From assembly GCA_964019165.1 (NCBI GenBank), contig OZ025273.1, positions 16,970,714 to 17,034,713 of the forward strand: a stretch of 64,000 nucleotides of DNA. Reading direction: 5' to 3'. Shown in pieces: positions 1 to 8,074 of this stretch. The notes below the pieces were generated by a model, which worked only from the letters and a program-made list of their open reading frames with translations, did not search any database and had not been told where the DNA came from. The position numbers were made by a program, and so were the translations under genes. Each line of letters starts with the position of its first letter. Position 1 is the stretch's first letter. Origin of the DNA: Mastigias papua (lineage: Eukaryota; Cnidaria; Scyphozoa; Rhizostomeae; Mastigiidae).

Positions 1-214
1 AATATCGCATTTGATAGAACGTCCATGAATATAGGTTGCCATATATTACGATCAAATTCTATGACATTACAATTCAGACGGAGAATTTTGGAATCATTGA
101 TCTTTATGTAATAACTATAGACGCAACATTCCCAATAACTTGAATTATCAATGCATACAATCTTTGAAAGATCAACAGGTTTAGTAAAAGTTTTAAGAAT
201 CAAATACTGACTCA
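1..214 (-). CDS. Partial hypothetical protein of the virus-like block
   Basis: An open frame starts with ATG at 214-212 on the minus strand and runs off the left edge of the window, giving about 71 residues with no stop. It begins MSQYLILKTF and contains a Trp- and Cys-containing middle (SSYWECC). I do not recognise the fold. It lies 125 bp downstream of the adenain-like protease relic on the same strand. In Polinton/adintovirus-like elements the protease is clustered with capsid and packaging ATPase genes, so a structural protein is possible, but that is only positional inference. The remainder lies outside the window. Confidence 0.35.
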
Positions 215-339
215 TTGTCTGAATCTATTGGGTTTGTCTCTCTATACAAAAACTCACCATAGCAAAGAGACTACCCTTTGAATGAATATGAGATTATATT
301 TATAGATAGATGCAACAGAGAGTTTGAGTTTTTCTAAAG

Positions 340-660
340 CTAGCAAGTAAATTTATTATGACTATATTGTAATACAAAGCGATCATTTTCTCTTCGAGTA
401 TTAACATCAAATATACTAAGAATCTTGTTCATTGAATTGTTCTCACAGCGTGTTGACAGATAGTAAATGCAATATTGACCACAGACATCTCGAGTTGTAG
501 CTTTGAAACTGTTTCTTGCTCATTTGGCAGATGCCTCTAGTGTTGTGTACTATAAATCTTCTAATGTCAGGAACTGGGTCTTGTCCATACGAATCAAAAT
601 ATTCACAATTTCCATTTACATCAAAGTACATTGCAACCCAATGAGTGCCACTTGTTCCAC
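340..660 (-). pseudogene. Adenovirus-type cysteine protease (Polinton/adintovirus PRO), 5'-truncated and frameshifted
   Basis: The minus strand encodes the two catalytic blocks of an adenain-like maturation protease. The His block GTHWVAMYFD lies at about 624-651 and is followed by EYFDSYG. The nucleophile block VCGQYCIYYL lies at about 454-486. The two blocks are in different frames, so at least one indel lies near 485-510. The C-terminal part ends at a stop at 340-342. Family members are about 200 residues; here the N-terminus is missing and the sequence abuts an unrelated gag-like stretch near 670. Such proteases cleave capsid proteins during virion maturation in adenoviruses and in Polinton/Maverick-type elements. 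The copy is broken and presumably inactive. Motif recognition is strong; exact subfamily is not assignable by eye. Confidence 0.8.
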
Positions 661-679
661 AATCCGATTATCCGATTAT

Positions 680-863
680 GTTTGTTATCCGTAAGTCCAA
701 TAGCTTCAAAGTAAAGGTGTAGTTTCTTAATAAACAACGAAAAGTCTTCTCCACTTCGATACTTCTCGGGGCGACGGAACAACGAAAATGTAAATCTTGA
801 CTGTTCCTCAAGTGGACCTTCAGGGTTTGCATCTTCTCCAACTTCGTCTCTGTTTACCGCCAT
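680..863 (-). pseudogene. Gag-like N-terminal fragment
   Basis: The minus-strand frame starting at 863 reads MAVNRDEVGEDANPEG and then RRPEKYRSGEDFSLFIKKL followed by HLYFEAIGLTD. This resembles the start of a retrotransposon gag, in which an F-x-PGxxFxLFxxxxxxYxxAxxL pattern is common. It breaks off near 680, where the sequence continues as the adenain-like protease on the same strand, so two unrelated coding pieces are joined. It could instead be a lineage-specific N-terminal extension of the protease, although the reading frames differ. Confidence 0.35.
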
Positions 864-942
864 ATCTAACGTCTATCTGTCATCTCGGTAGGACCTCCAA
901 AATATGTGACGAAGTGGCGGTACCACTTCAGCTTTATCCTCG

Positions 943-996
943 TCTTTCTCTTCTCTTCTCTATTCTCTATTCTCTATTCTCTATCCTCTATTCAAA
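943..996. repeat. Pyrimidine-rich microsatellite (TATTCTC)n
   Basis: A run of TTCTC/TATTCTC units of about 7 bp lies upstream of the gag-like and protease fragments. It is simple sequence with no visible coding role. Confidence 0.7.
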
Positions 997-1107
997 CTCT
1001 ACACTCTAGCTCTATCCCAACTCTACAACAACTCTGAACACTCCCTATGACAACTCTACTAAAAACAGCGAAACTACACACGTGACCACATTCCGTTCCA
1101 GACTCCT

Positions 1108-1706
1108 TCACACTTTATCAATTTTCTTTTGATCTGTAGTCTTTTCTTCTGATTCGAGTTCATCGGGTGTGGAGTGTGATTTACATTTGATTTCCTCATT
1201 TACATGTTCACTGAATTCTTGATCTGCGTTTTTCTTTTTGCTTGGTTCGTCACTAACAAGTTGCGTAAGTACCTTCTCATTCAATGTGACTTCTATCTTT
1301 GATTCTTTCTCCCTTTTCCATCTTTTAATTGTAGCATATAGTCCGACGGGTTCATCATCACGTTGCAAACAGAATATTTCCATTTTGTCTGAAATACCAT
1401 TGTTTGATGATAGTACATCGATATACAGTGACAGAAACTTTTTCTCCTTCCCTGCATATCGCTTTGAGTCACTTAAAAACTGTAATCGGTCATTAGGGTG
1501 CGCGGTTTCATTCCGTTGAATGAACCATCAGCATGGATGTTAGTTTTGATAGCGTTCATAAACATTGTCATTGCTTCATTGCTAATGCCGATAGATTTCC
1601 AACCAATACTTAAAAGCCATGATGTTTCACGCTGTTCAATGATGAGTGTATCACCGCCAGCTTGAATTGTGCTGTCTGACTTGTTGATCTTTTGCTTGCC
1701 CATCAT
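1108..1706 (-). pseudogene. Hypothetical virus-like protein A, frameshifted
   Basis: Two minus-strand frames make up one gene. The frame starting at 1706 (MMGKQKINKSDS) ends at 1473. The second frame is open from near 1490 and ends at 1108 with a Lys/Glu-rich acidic-basic tail. A one-base shift near 1485 separates them. The first half contains a block with Trp, SIGWKSIGISNEAM and a following DGSFNG. This parallels the protein at 2457-2867, where the order is W, IGAWAKTTLFNLSHEAM, GFGN. I do not know the family. It sits in a row of same-strand small genes without introns, as in viral DNA. Confidence 0.5.
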
Positions 1707-1727
1707 GATTAAACTAAACGTTCTTAT

Positions 1728-1976
1728 CTAACCTCCTTTTATCCTTTTCTCTGCTCGATTACAATGGTGTAAGTAATAGTTTGAATGGTTGAAAAGACAC
1801 CAACAAAGTCCAGTTATGTGTCCAAGGAAAGGGCAATTTTTAAAACAGCTTAATGTAGTCGTCGCATACTTATACCCTCTACCAATCTTATAGTTTTGAT
1901 AAAATCTACCATATGCATCATGTAAACAACTATGCAAGTGACAGACTCTGAATCTACCAAATAGCCATTCCATCAT
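1728..1976 (-). CDS. Small Cys/His-rich hypothetical protein
   Basis: An 82-residue minus-strand frame rich in Cys and His (CHLHSCLHD, CFKNCPF, CLFNHSNYYLHHC) suggests a metal-binding protein, or chance. It lies between two other minus-strand small ORFs with short spacers. No family recognised. It may be a non-coding frame; its only support is the spacing and strand shared with its neighbours. Confidence 0.3.
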   Translation of the reverse strand: MMEWLFGRFRVCHLHSCLHDAYGRFYQNYKIGRGYKYATTTLSCFKNCPFLGHITGLCWCLFNHSNYYLHHCNRAEKRIKGG

Positions 1977-2009
1977 TTGAGTTAAACATGAATTCCCTGG
2001 TCCTATTAA

Positions 2010-2222
2010 TCAAATTTCCAATTGATTTTCGATACGGATACTCTCTATCGATAACCATTCATCCAAGTAACATAAACCTAGGTACTGGTAAGCGAGAGCA
2101 GTTGTTAAAATCTGATCATCAATGTCATTGTATTTTGTTTTCACTTTTCTGAAGTTAAAGTTTATGTATTCTACAACTTTATGCGGCGCATCCATCATAG
2201 ATTTGAGATTAGAAAAGAGCAA
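2010..2222 (-). CDS. Small hypothetical protein
   Basis: A 70-residue minus-strand frame starts MLFSNLKSMMD and looks largely helical (DDQILTTALAYQYLGL). It is spaced like the other genes of the virus-like block. No recognised domain; could be a remnant of a larger gene. Confidence 0.3.
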   Translation of the reverse strand: MLFSNLKSMMDAPHKVVEYINFNFRKVKTKYNDIDDQILTTALAYQYLGLCYLDEWLSIESIRIENQLEI

Positions 2223-2456
2223 AACTTCAATGTATAGTGAAATTCAATAGCACTCAAAATCATAGCTATACATGAAACTCAAAAAGTTTTACAATATACG
2301 TGAAGGCATTTCCTCTACTTTAATCACAAATGCAGTAAATAAGAAGTCCTTAAGTCTCAGTTCACGGATAAGTTTCGATCCTTGCCATATCTTCAAAGCC
2401 ATGCAAAGCTGAGCTGTTGCCTTGTCTGCCTTCATGCAAGTGATCTCCAACATAAC

Positions 2457-2867
2457 TTATATAGTCTCTTCTGCTGACAACAGCAGTTGGCTGTGAACTG
2501 TGAGGAATCTGTACTTTTTATGACCATAAAGTGTCACATTCATTTGCTGCCAGTTTTCGTTTGCAATCTCTTCTGCCGTCTTCCCAAGGTACTCCAGATT
2601 TCCAAAACCAGATTTATCGATCTTTCTACGGAGGCAGTTTGTTAGGTTTTGCATCGCTTCATGACTGAGATTGAATAGTGTGGTTTTTGCCCATGCACCA
2701 ATACCAGTTTTAACATCAAAGTGCCAGTTTATCGTCTTTTTCATGAACAACTGTTTTCTTACTTTGAAGTAGTTGTCTTCAGTTTCAAAAATTGTGTACT
2801 CTTTCTCTACGTTCTCCATGTCTGCTGACTTACTGATGAAGTGAGATGTTTGATCTCTTGCGCTCAT
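2457..2867 (-). CDS. Hypothetical virus-like protein B, paralogous to protein A
   Basis: A 136-residue intact minus-strand frame. Residues roughly 45-100 carry a pattern shared with the broken gene at 1108-1706: an aromatic strand, IGAWAKTTLFNLSHEAM, a variable helix and a G-F-G-N turn. The C-terminal part (VTLYGHKKYRF) looks like beta strands. The repeated pattern suggests duplication within the element. I cannot name the fold; DNA-binding or structural roles are possible but unsupported. It is intronless and on the same strand as the genes on both sides. Confidence 0.5.
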   Translation of the reverse strand: MSARDQTSHFISKSADMENVEKEYTIFETEDNYFKVRKQLFMKKTINWHFDVKTGIGAWAKTTLFNLSHEAMQNLTNCLRRKIDKSGFGNLEYLGKTAEEIANENWQQMNVTLYGHKKYRFLTVHSQLLLSAEETI

Positions 2868-3113
2868 TTAAGACATCTATTTGATTGTTTACTACCAGGT
2901 GATGTAATATCCGTTCAAAAGGCCATTAAATCTTTTAATGAGCATAAGTAGGAAGTCGTTATTGGTCTACTTACATCCTGTTAAGTCCTTAATAATTCAG
3001 TATAACAAAGAGTAGAGCTTGGCATGCTGGGGCAAGACTATTGTTTCTTTGGTGATTTGAGCAACCTCGGGCACTATTGATGACTTTTATGGAAATTTCT
3101 AACGTGTTGATCT

Positions 3114-3632
3114 CTAAAGTAGATAGTTTAACCATTTAAACCACCATGGTTTATCTCCGAATTGCAGGGTAAATCCTGACCATTCACCATTTTCTATGAT
3201 TAAATTGTTTCTGGAAATAAGCTCATCTTGAAGCCAACTGATAACTTCGTCAGATTCCAAAAATTTTGCAACAAGGCCACTGAATGTAAATAAAGATACA
3301 ACTTGTCCCCGATTAAAATCATCATGAAAAAGTTCAGTGACACCTTTTTTGTAGATTTCTTTAGTACTTTCTTTCTGCATATTTAATCTAGAGCATACAT
3401 TATTAAACCAAAATTTGTGTTTTCGGATACTTTCTTTGCTATATCTTAACATTATACGTGTTTCGCAAGAAAGACCTGTTGACATTATACCAATGAAACT
3501 TCTGATGAATTGGTTAGCTATTCGCTTCGAATCATAGATTGATTTAGTATCCATTTCTGTTGTTTCATATGTCATGCTTCCCTTTATACAGAATTTAGGA
3601 GACAGAAAAGATGTGTATTTCAGAGATTTCAT
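3114..3632 (-). CDS. Bcl-2-family-like protein (intronless, virus-like block)
   Basis: The 172-residue minus-strand ORF shows the Bcl-2 fold landmarks in order. There is a BH4-like helix at about 34-46 (DSKRIANQFIRSF) and a BH3-groove-like helix at about 57-72. A clear BH1 lies at about 98-122 (TELFHDDFNRGQVVSLF, then SGLVAKFL), and a BH2 at about 145-158 (IIENGEWSGF). The usual NWGR of BH1 is NRGQ here. No C-terminal membrane anchor is visible. Bcl-2 homologues regulate mitochondrial apoptosis, and several large and mid-size DNA viruses carry anti-apoptotic versions. The lack of introns, 172-aa size and 3-bp spacing to the upstream ORF fit a viral copy rather than a host gene. Whether it is pro- or anti-apoptotic cannot be read from sequence. 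Confidence 0.8.
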   Translation of the reverse strand: MKSLKYTSFLSPKFCIKGSMTYETTEMDTKSIYDSKRIANQFIRSFIGIMSTGLSCETRIMLRYSKESIRKHKFWFNNVCSRLNMQKESTKEIYKKGVTELFHDDFNRGQVVSLFTFSGLVAKFLESDEVISWLQDELISRNNLIIENGEWSGFTLQFGDKPWWFKWLNYLL

Positions 3633-3635
3633 TAT

Positions 3636-4211
3636 CTAAGAATCTACTTCATACCATTCATAATGCCAAATGCAATCACATTGAGCATTTCCATCATACA
3701 ACAAACCACACCTAGTACAATGAAGTAATCCATCTGTTCTAAACATATATGGCCAGAAGACCATAAAGTCTTCATATACCTTTGATGGTATCATCATCCC
3801 CTTGAGCATAAAACCACAGTGAATTGTGTTATTGTCCATCTTTATGACACTTATTCGTGAACCTTCTCTTATTGTTACAAATGGTGAAATGTAAATGCAG
3901 AATGTCTTTAGAATTTCACAGAAGCTCTCACGTATTGCTTGTTGTGACCATGTGTCATTCAAATCAAATTCATTATAGATATCCCCATCAATTTCAGCAA
4001 ATCGTCTTGTGAATACTCCATGTTCATCTGGTATAAGTTCGGTACCCAGAACATATGTATTTTCCTTTTGTATTGCATCACCTTCGTCTTCTTCTGGGTG
4101 GTATCGACCTTCACACAAGATAAGCTTTTTATCTAGTTCATATGTTACATCTTTCACTAGATTGATTGGAAAAACTGCAAGGTTAACTATTCTCTTATAG
4201 ACATACATCAT
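3636..4211 (-). CDS. Hypothetical protein with C-terminal CxxC...CxC
   Basis: A 191-residue intact ORF ends 3 bp before the Bcl-2-like start, suggesting co-transcription. It has an acidic stretch (HPEEDEGD) and a mixed alpha/beta body. Near the C-terminus there is a likely zinc site, CTRCGLLYDGNAQCDC, then WHYEWYE. The gene at 4569-5280 on the opposite strand ends with a similarly spaced CSKC...CDC, so the two may be divergent paralogues. No known family recognised. The start is the ATG at 4211; a second Met follows immediately. Confidence 0.5.
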   Translation of the reverse strand: MMYVYKRIVNLAVFPINLVKDVTYELDKKLILCEGRYHPEEDEGDAIQKENTYVLGTELIPDEHGVFTRRFAEIDGDIYNEFDLNDTWSQQAIRESFCEILKTFCIYISPFVTIREGSRISVIKMDNNTIHCGFMLKGMMIPSKVYEDFMVFWPYMFRTDGLLHCTRCGLLYDGNAQCDCIWHYEWYEVDS

Positions 4212-4568
4212 GTATAAGCTCTAGCAGACTCTGAAAAGACTTCAATCAGTCGATCAATTAACTAATTATTTTATCTTTCACACTATGTTTGGATCGAAAA
4301 CCACGTGATTGCAAGAAGTTACATCATCTGGACAGGTTGGAACATATCCTTCTAATTGTCGGAAATCTATTCAGAAACTTTTGTCAGTATTTACTTCAAT
4401 GACTTCCCTGAGAACAATGCATATATTTTCAATTCAATATATCATAGTAGAAAAAGTATGGCAGGTAACCGACAAAACTGACTAGAACTTGTATAAATGT
4501 AAGAAAGTATGACTAGGAAACTGCCAAAACTCACAACGTGTTTGAAATACTAAAATTCAATCCTCTCA
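4212..4568. promoter_or_regulatory. Divergent intergenic region of the virus-like block
   Basis: These 357 bp separate the minus-strand gene cluster from the plus-strand gene at 4569. A TATAAA at 4492-4497 lies about 72 bp before the plus-strand ATG. No strong motif is seen for the minus direction. A bidirectional promoter is inferred from gene orientation only. Confidence 0.35.
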
Positions 4569-5280
4569 ATGAATATAAATACTACATATGGTAAGTATAC
4601 CAATCAGTACTTATCAATCAACTACATAAGATACAGAGTGGAATTTTGCTATAGCAGGAGGGCTGCAGTGAAGTCTGATTTTTCAAGAGGAATGCAGGTA
4701 GGAATCAGATATCTTTGTATAAAAGATATAATCATTGTGGACAGTATTAAAGAAGATGGGAGTCGTCAAAAGACTCTAACTGAGTCGGAATGTAATGCGA
4801 AATTTAGATACAAATATGAACTCATGTCACGCTTGAATATTGATGGTAGAGGCAAAAGAATATGTGAAATCAAAGGAATCATCGGCAATTGAGGGAAGAG
4901 AAGTGCAGGGACAATTCAAAGAAATACGTTTAGAACTCATTGATGCAGAGATGGTACCTGCTACATACTTGATAAAGAAACATTCATCAATTCTTTTAAG
5001 ACGAAAAGTGGACAATGCAACTGTGAGAACAATAGATATCTCGCTATGGATGAATCTATGTCCTAGAACAGAGTTGAATAAACAAAACAACTTTGTAGAC
5101 TTTTCAATTGGTGTAAATTATCTTAGTAAATATAACTTTTGTAGCAAATGTGAAGTTCTCGAAATTGCTTCACGAAAATGTGATTGCTTAGAAGCGGAGT
5201 CTGATGTGGATTCATCCTTCGATGACAAAGACGAAAGTGTCTTTGATGAAGATGATTCCTCAGGTGGTGAATCGCTTTAA
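4569..5280 (+). pseudogene. Hypothetical protein with CxxC...CxC and acidic tail, apparently frameshifted
   Basis: A plus-strand frame starts at 4569 (MNINTTYGKY) and continues to 4892. A second frame is open from about 4840 to 5280 and overlaps it, so one indel near 4845-4890 probably split a single gene. The second part has CSKCEVLEIASRKCDC, then a Ser/Asp/Glu-rich acidic tail. The Cys spacing matches the minus-strand gene at 3636-4211. Function unknown. If the two frames are separate genes, the second would start at 4840. Confidence 0.4.
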
Positions 5281-6150
5281 ATCACTTTTCAACACTTTTG
5301 TATACTTCTTTTTAGATTATTTAATCATTATTGTTGTTATTTTATAATGTTCTAATTCTTTTCTTATGTTCTATCAACAAAAATCTACAAACCGAACTAT
5401 GCCTCTAAATATCAATTCGTCTATCTCTTTCTCTCTAAAAGTCTCACTACACAAAGAGCTACGACCTGCTAGAAAGCAGATTGGGCGCCTAAGTCACATC
5501 GAATGGAGTGGCACTCAAATGTTCATACTTCAGATCCAACTGAAAGCAACGAGCTTCAGGAGTGGAGGAACTGTTACATAGAAACATTTCCTAGTAATCA
5601 CGCATGCGGTATTTTTATCCCATAATTAAATCCATTCACTTAAAATCTTCATATATAAATACATCTACTCATTATCCATCATCACGATTACGTCATGTCA
5701 GAGCATGCCTACTTTGCTTTGGATTACGTCATTTCACAGCAATAAGTAACAACAACATCAATAATGACGTCATCGTTTTCAGACTTACAAAAATCAACTC
5801 ATCAATTTCGCGCATGCGCACTAAGCAACAACAACAACAACAACAATAGTGACGTCATATGACGTCATCGGTTTCAGACTTACAAAAATCAACTCATCAA
5901 TGTCGCACATGCGCACTTGAGGATAACTGCGCTCGTATCCCCCCAACCTTATCTACTGATGTCACTTTTAGCTGTCTGTCTGGTATGATGTTGGTGAACA
6001 TTTGACACCACATTAAAAAACCCGTGGAAACAAGATTAAGAGATTTCATGCACAGACTCATAGACAAAAGACAACAACTTTAGTTTGACTAAATCCTGTA
6101 GCTTAAGAAGTTGCAAAGCTAGAAAAATAGGAGATCTTCTTTAAAGTATG
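5281..6150. other. Intergenic; ends the virus-like block
   Basis: No gene seen. It contains an (AAC)n run at about 5826-5847 and the CRE/NRF1-bearing duplication listed separately. No terminal inverted repeat of the virus-like element could be identified. Confidence 0.4.
5765..5917. promoter_or_regulatory. Two direct copies of a 58-bp unit with CRE (TGACGTCA) and NRF1-like sites
   Basis: Positions 5765-5822 and 5860-5917 are nearly identical. Each starts with TGACGTCATCG and ends with CGCAYATGCGCACT or CGCGCATGCGCACT. An extra TGACGTCA sits at 5850-5857. TGACGTCA is the CREB/ATF palindrome and GCGCATGCGC is the NRF1 palindrome, so promoter function is plausible. The adjacent transcript is unknown. 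Confidence 0.45.
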
Positions 6151-6660
6151 TAACAGATGTCAAATCACAGTGCCAGTTCAACACAATTGACTTTAAAGCT
6201 GACCTCACAAGCTTGTATACAAAAATATGCTGCTCTATGGCCATTGACTGTCACAAAAGACTTTGGCCTAGCAGTGTCTCAGAACCCAAACATGATATTA
6301 AAGACATGGATGTCAGCAAGTACAAAGAATATCAAAAAGACTTAGAAATCCAAAAAGTGATGATGGGAAGTGGGTGCAAAAGAATCAAAGTGAATATAAA
6401 ACGCATCCAACAGGACCACTGCAGCAACATTAATAAAGGCACAAAAAGTGGCAGTGGTAATATTGTGCAAAACCAACTACGATCTGCTGACAGATATGGG
6501 GTGTATCAACATCTATCACAGCATTATCTTTTGATATTGACGGAGATATAATATTAAACAGTAATGATGAACAGGAATGTCAAACTGAAAGCTGTTAAGG
6601 TGCAATTATATAGATTCAACTGAAATAATGTTGTAGTGGTATGTAGTGGAAAGTACAAGT
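6151..6660. other. No supportable gene
   Basis: Overlapping short frames at 6157-6551 have no recognisable domain. This may be the 5' part of the Harbinger fragment that follows, but nothing diagnostic is visible. Confidence 0.3.
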
Positions 6661-6669
6661 AGATAAGGG

Positions 6670-7023
6670 ATGTTTTTAAATGTGACTAGGGCAGAGGCTG
6701 AAGTGGAACTTTTCCAACTGTATTGGGGGAATAGAAGTAGTTCATGTTCCCATCCAGTGTCTACATATGTCAATTATACGGACTGTCATGAGGTTGTGTT
6801 AGCTTATTTAGGTGACTCTGGATGCCTAAGTGATGCCAGTGTGTTGACTAGCAGCTACTTGGCTAATGCCACTTACCTACTGCCTCAACCATGCACCCTT
6901 GGAAGCTCATCTGTGAAATTTCCATATGTATTTGTTGGAAACTGTGTTTTTCCTTTGAAGCCATGTGTTGGTTATATGAACTGGACATCAAGATTGAATG
7001 GCGAGAGACGATTGTTGACATGA
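6670..7023 (+). pseudogene. PIF/Harbinger transposase fragment (DDE_Tnp_4 middle part)
   Basis: The frame contains GDSGCLSDASVLTSSYLAN and then KFPYVFVGNCVFPLKP. This corresponds to the segment around the second catalytic Asp and the conserved Y(F/V)FVGDxxFPLKP block of Harbinger transposases; compare GSNNDSGVLANS and PYFLVGDEIFPLKP in the element at 13317-16280. Only about 100 residues remain; the N-terminal DNA-binding part and the final catalytic Glu region are gone. Confidence 0.6.
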
Positions 7024-7708
7024 TTGAAAAAAGACAATGGGAAGAAGATTTTAAGTGCCTGTGACATGATTTTTATAGGCTTAGATGATTCCTTAAAGCG
7101 ACCTAAGAGTATGTTTAGTTACTTCAATTAAATGTTTATATTGTTGTACATGTCAATATAAAAGTATTGATATGCATAAGAAACACCTCATCAAGCTTGT
7201 CTTGTTTCCCTTTAGACCAATCAAAGTAAACTCTAACTTCTCTAAACTGAAACTACCAAATTTATCTATATTGCTTGCCCGGATGATTTATTGTCAACAA
7301 AACAACAAATGCAGATTTAAGGATGAGTGAAGTAAGTGAAGACAAGTATGAGAAGTGATGTTGGATGCTGTGTATCAAGAACATAGGGCTGATAGTGCAG
7401 GGTGGTGTGAAAGAGGAAGTCATAGGAAATTGAAAGAAGAAATAGTATGAACTAACTACAAAAAATGAATAGGTAAGCAAAAATGGAAGGTAATGTGGTC
7501 ACTACATATGTATGTTTGTTTTTGAAATGAAAGCATTCTGCTAGTGACATTGAACAACAAAGTAAGGCCAGGCCAAGCAGCTTCATCTCACATCACCATT
7601 TCCTTATGATGAACTCATTCCTGGTGCCTCACTTAGCAACAGTTGATGTCACTATAAACTAAGGTATGGTTCAGTGGCCTAGATTAGTTTGGAGAGACGT
7701 TATTAACA
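7024..7708. other. No gene seen
   Basis: AT-rich sequence with short frames only; nothing recognisable on either strand. Confidence 0.4.
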
Positions 7709-7855
7709 ATGCCTAAGCAATGTGTTGTTGGGCAGTGTGGAGTGTCAATAGTAATGGTGTTTTGCTTCATAAGTTTCCAACAGATGAGCAAACACTCAAG
7801 TTATGGGTGAGGTTTGTCCAGTACACAAGAGGGAACTATAGTTGTAGCCTGCACT
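7709..7855 (+). pseudogene. THAP domain N-terminal fragment
   Basis: ATG at 7709 gives MPKQCVVGQCG, the start of a C2CH THAP zinc finger. One base out of frame it continues as NSNGVLLHKFPTDEQTLKLW then VRFVQYTR, which is the middle of a THAP domain. The C-terminal His and AVPxF box are absent. It is separate from the complete THAP domain that starts at 8075, so it is probably the remnant of an earlier P-element or THAP-type transposon copy. Confidence 0.55.
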
Positions 7856-8074
7856 TCTGTCTGAATTGCTTCAAAACCAGCGTGATTGCCGAATCTCTTG
7901 GCTTTGGTACAGTGCATAGAGATAAAAATAAACACTAGAGTGCGAACTCCGAACCGAGGCCTGAAGCAACCATGCGCAATGCTAACATCTTGAATGCATG
8001 GCAAAAAGCTGCATGGCAGTACTGACTGACCCAACAAAACATGCTTCTAGTTGTGTTTCTATAGCTTCTTCGTG

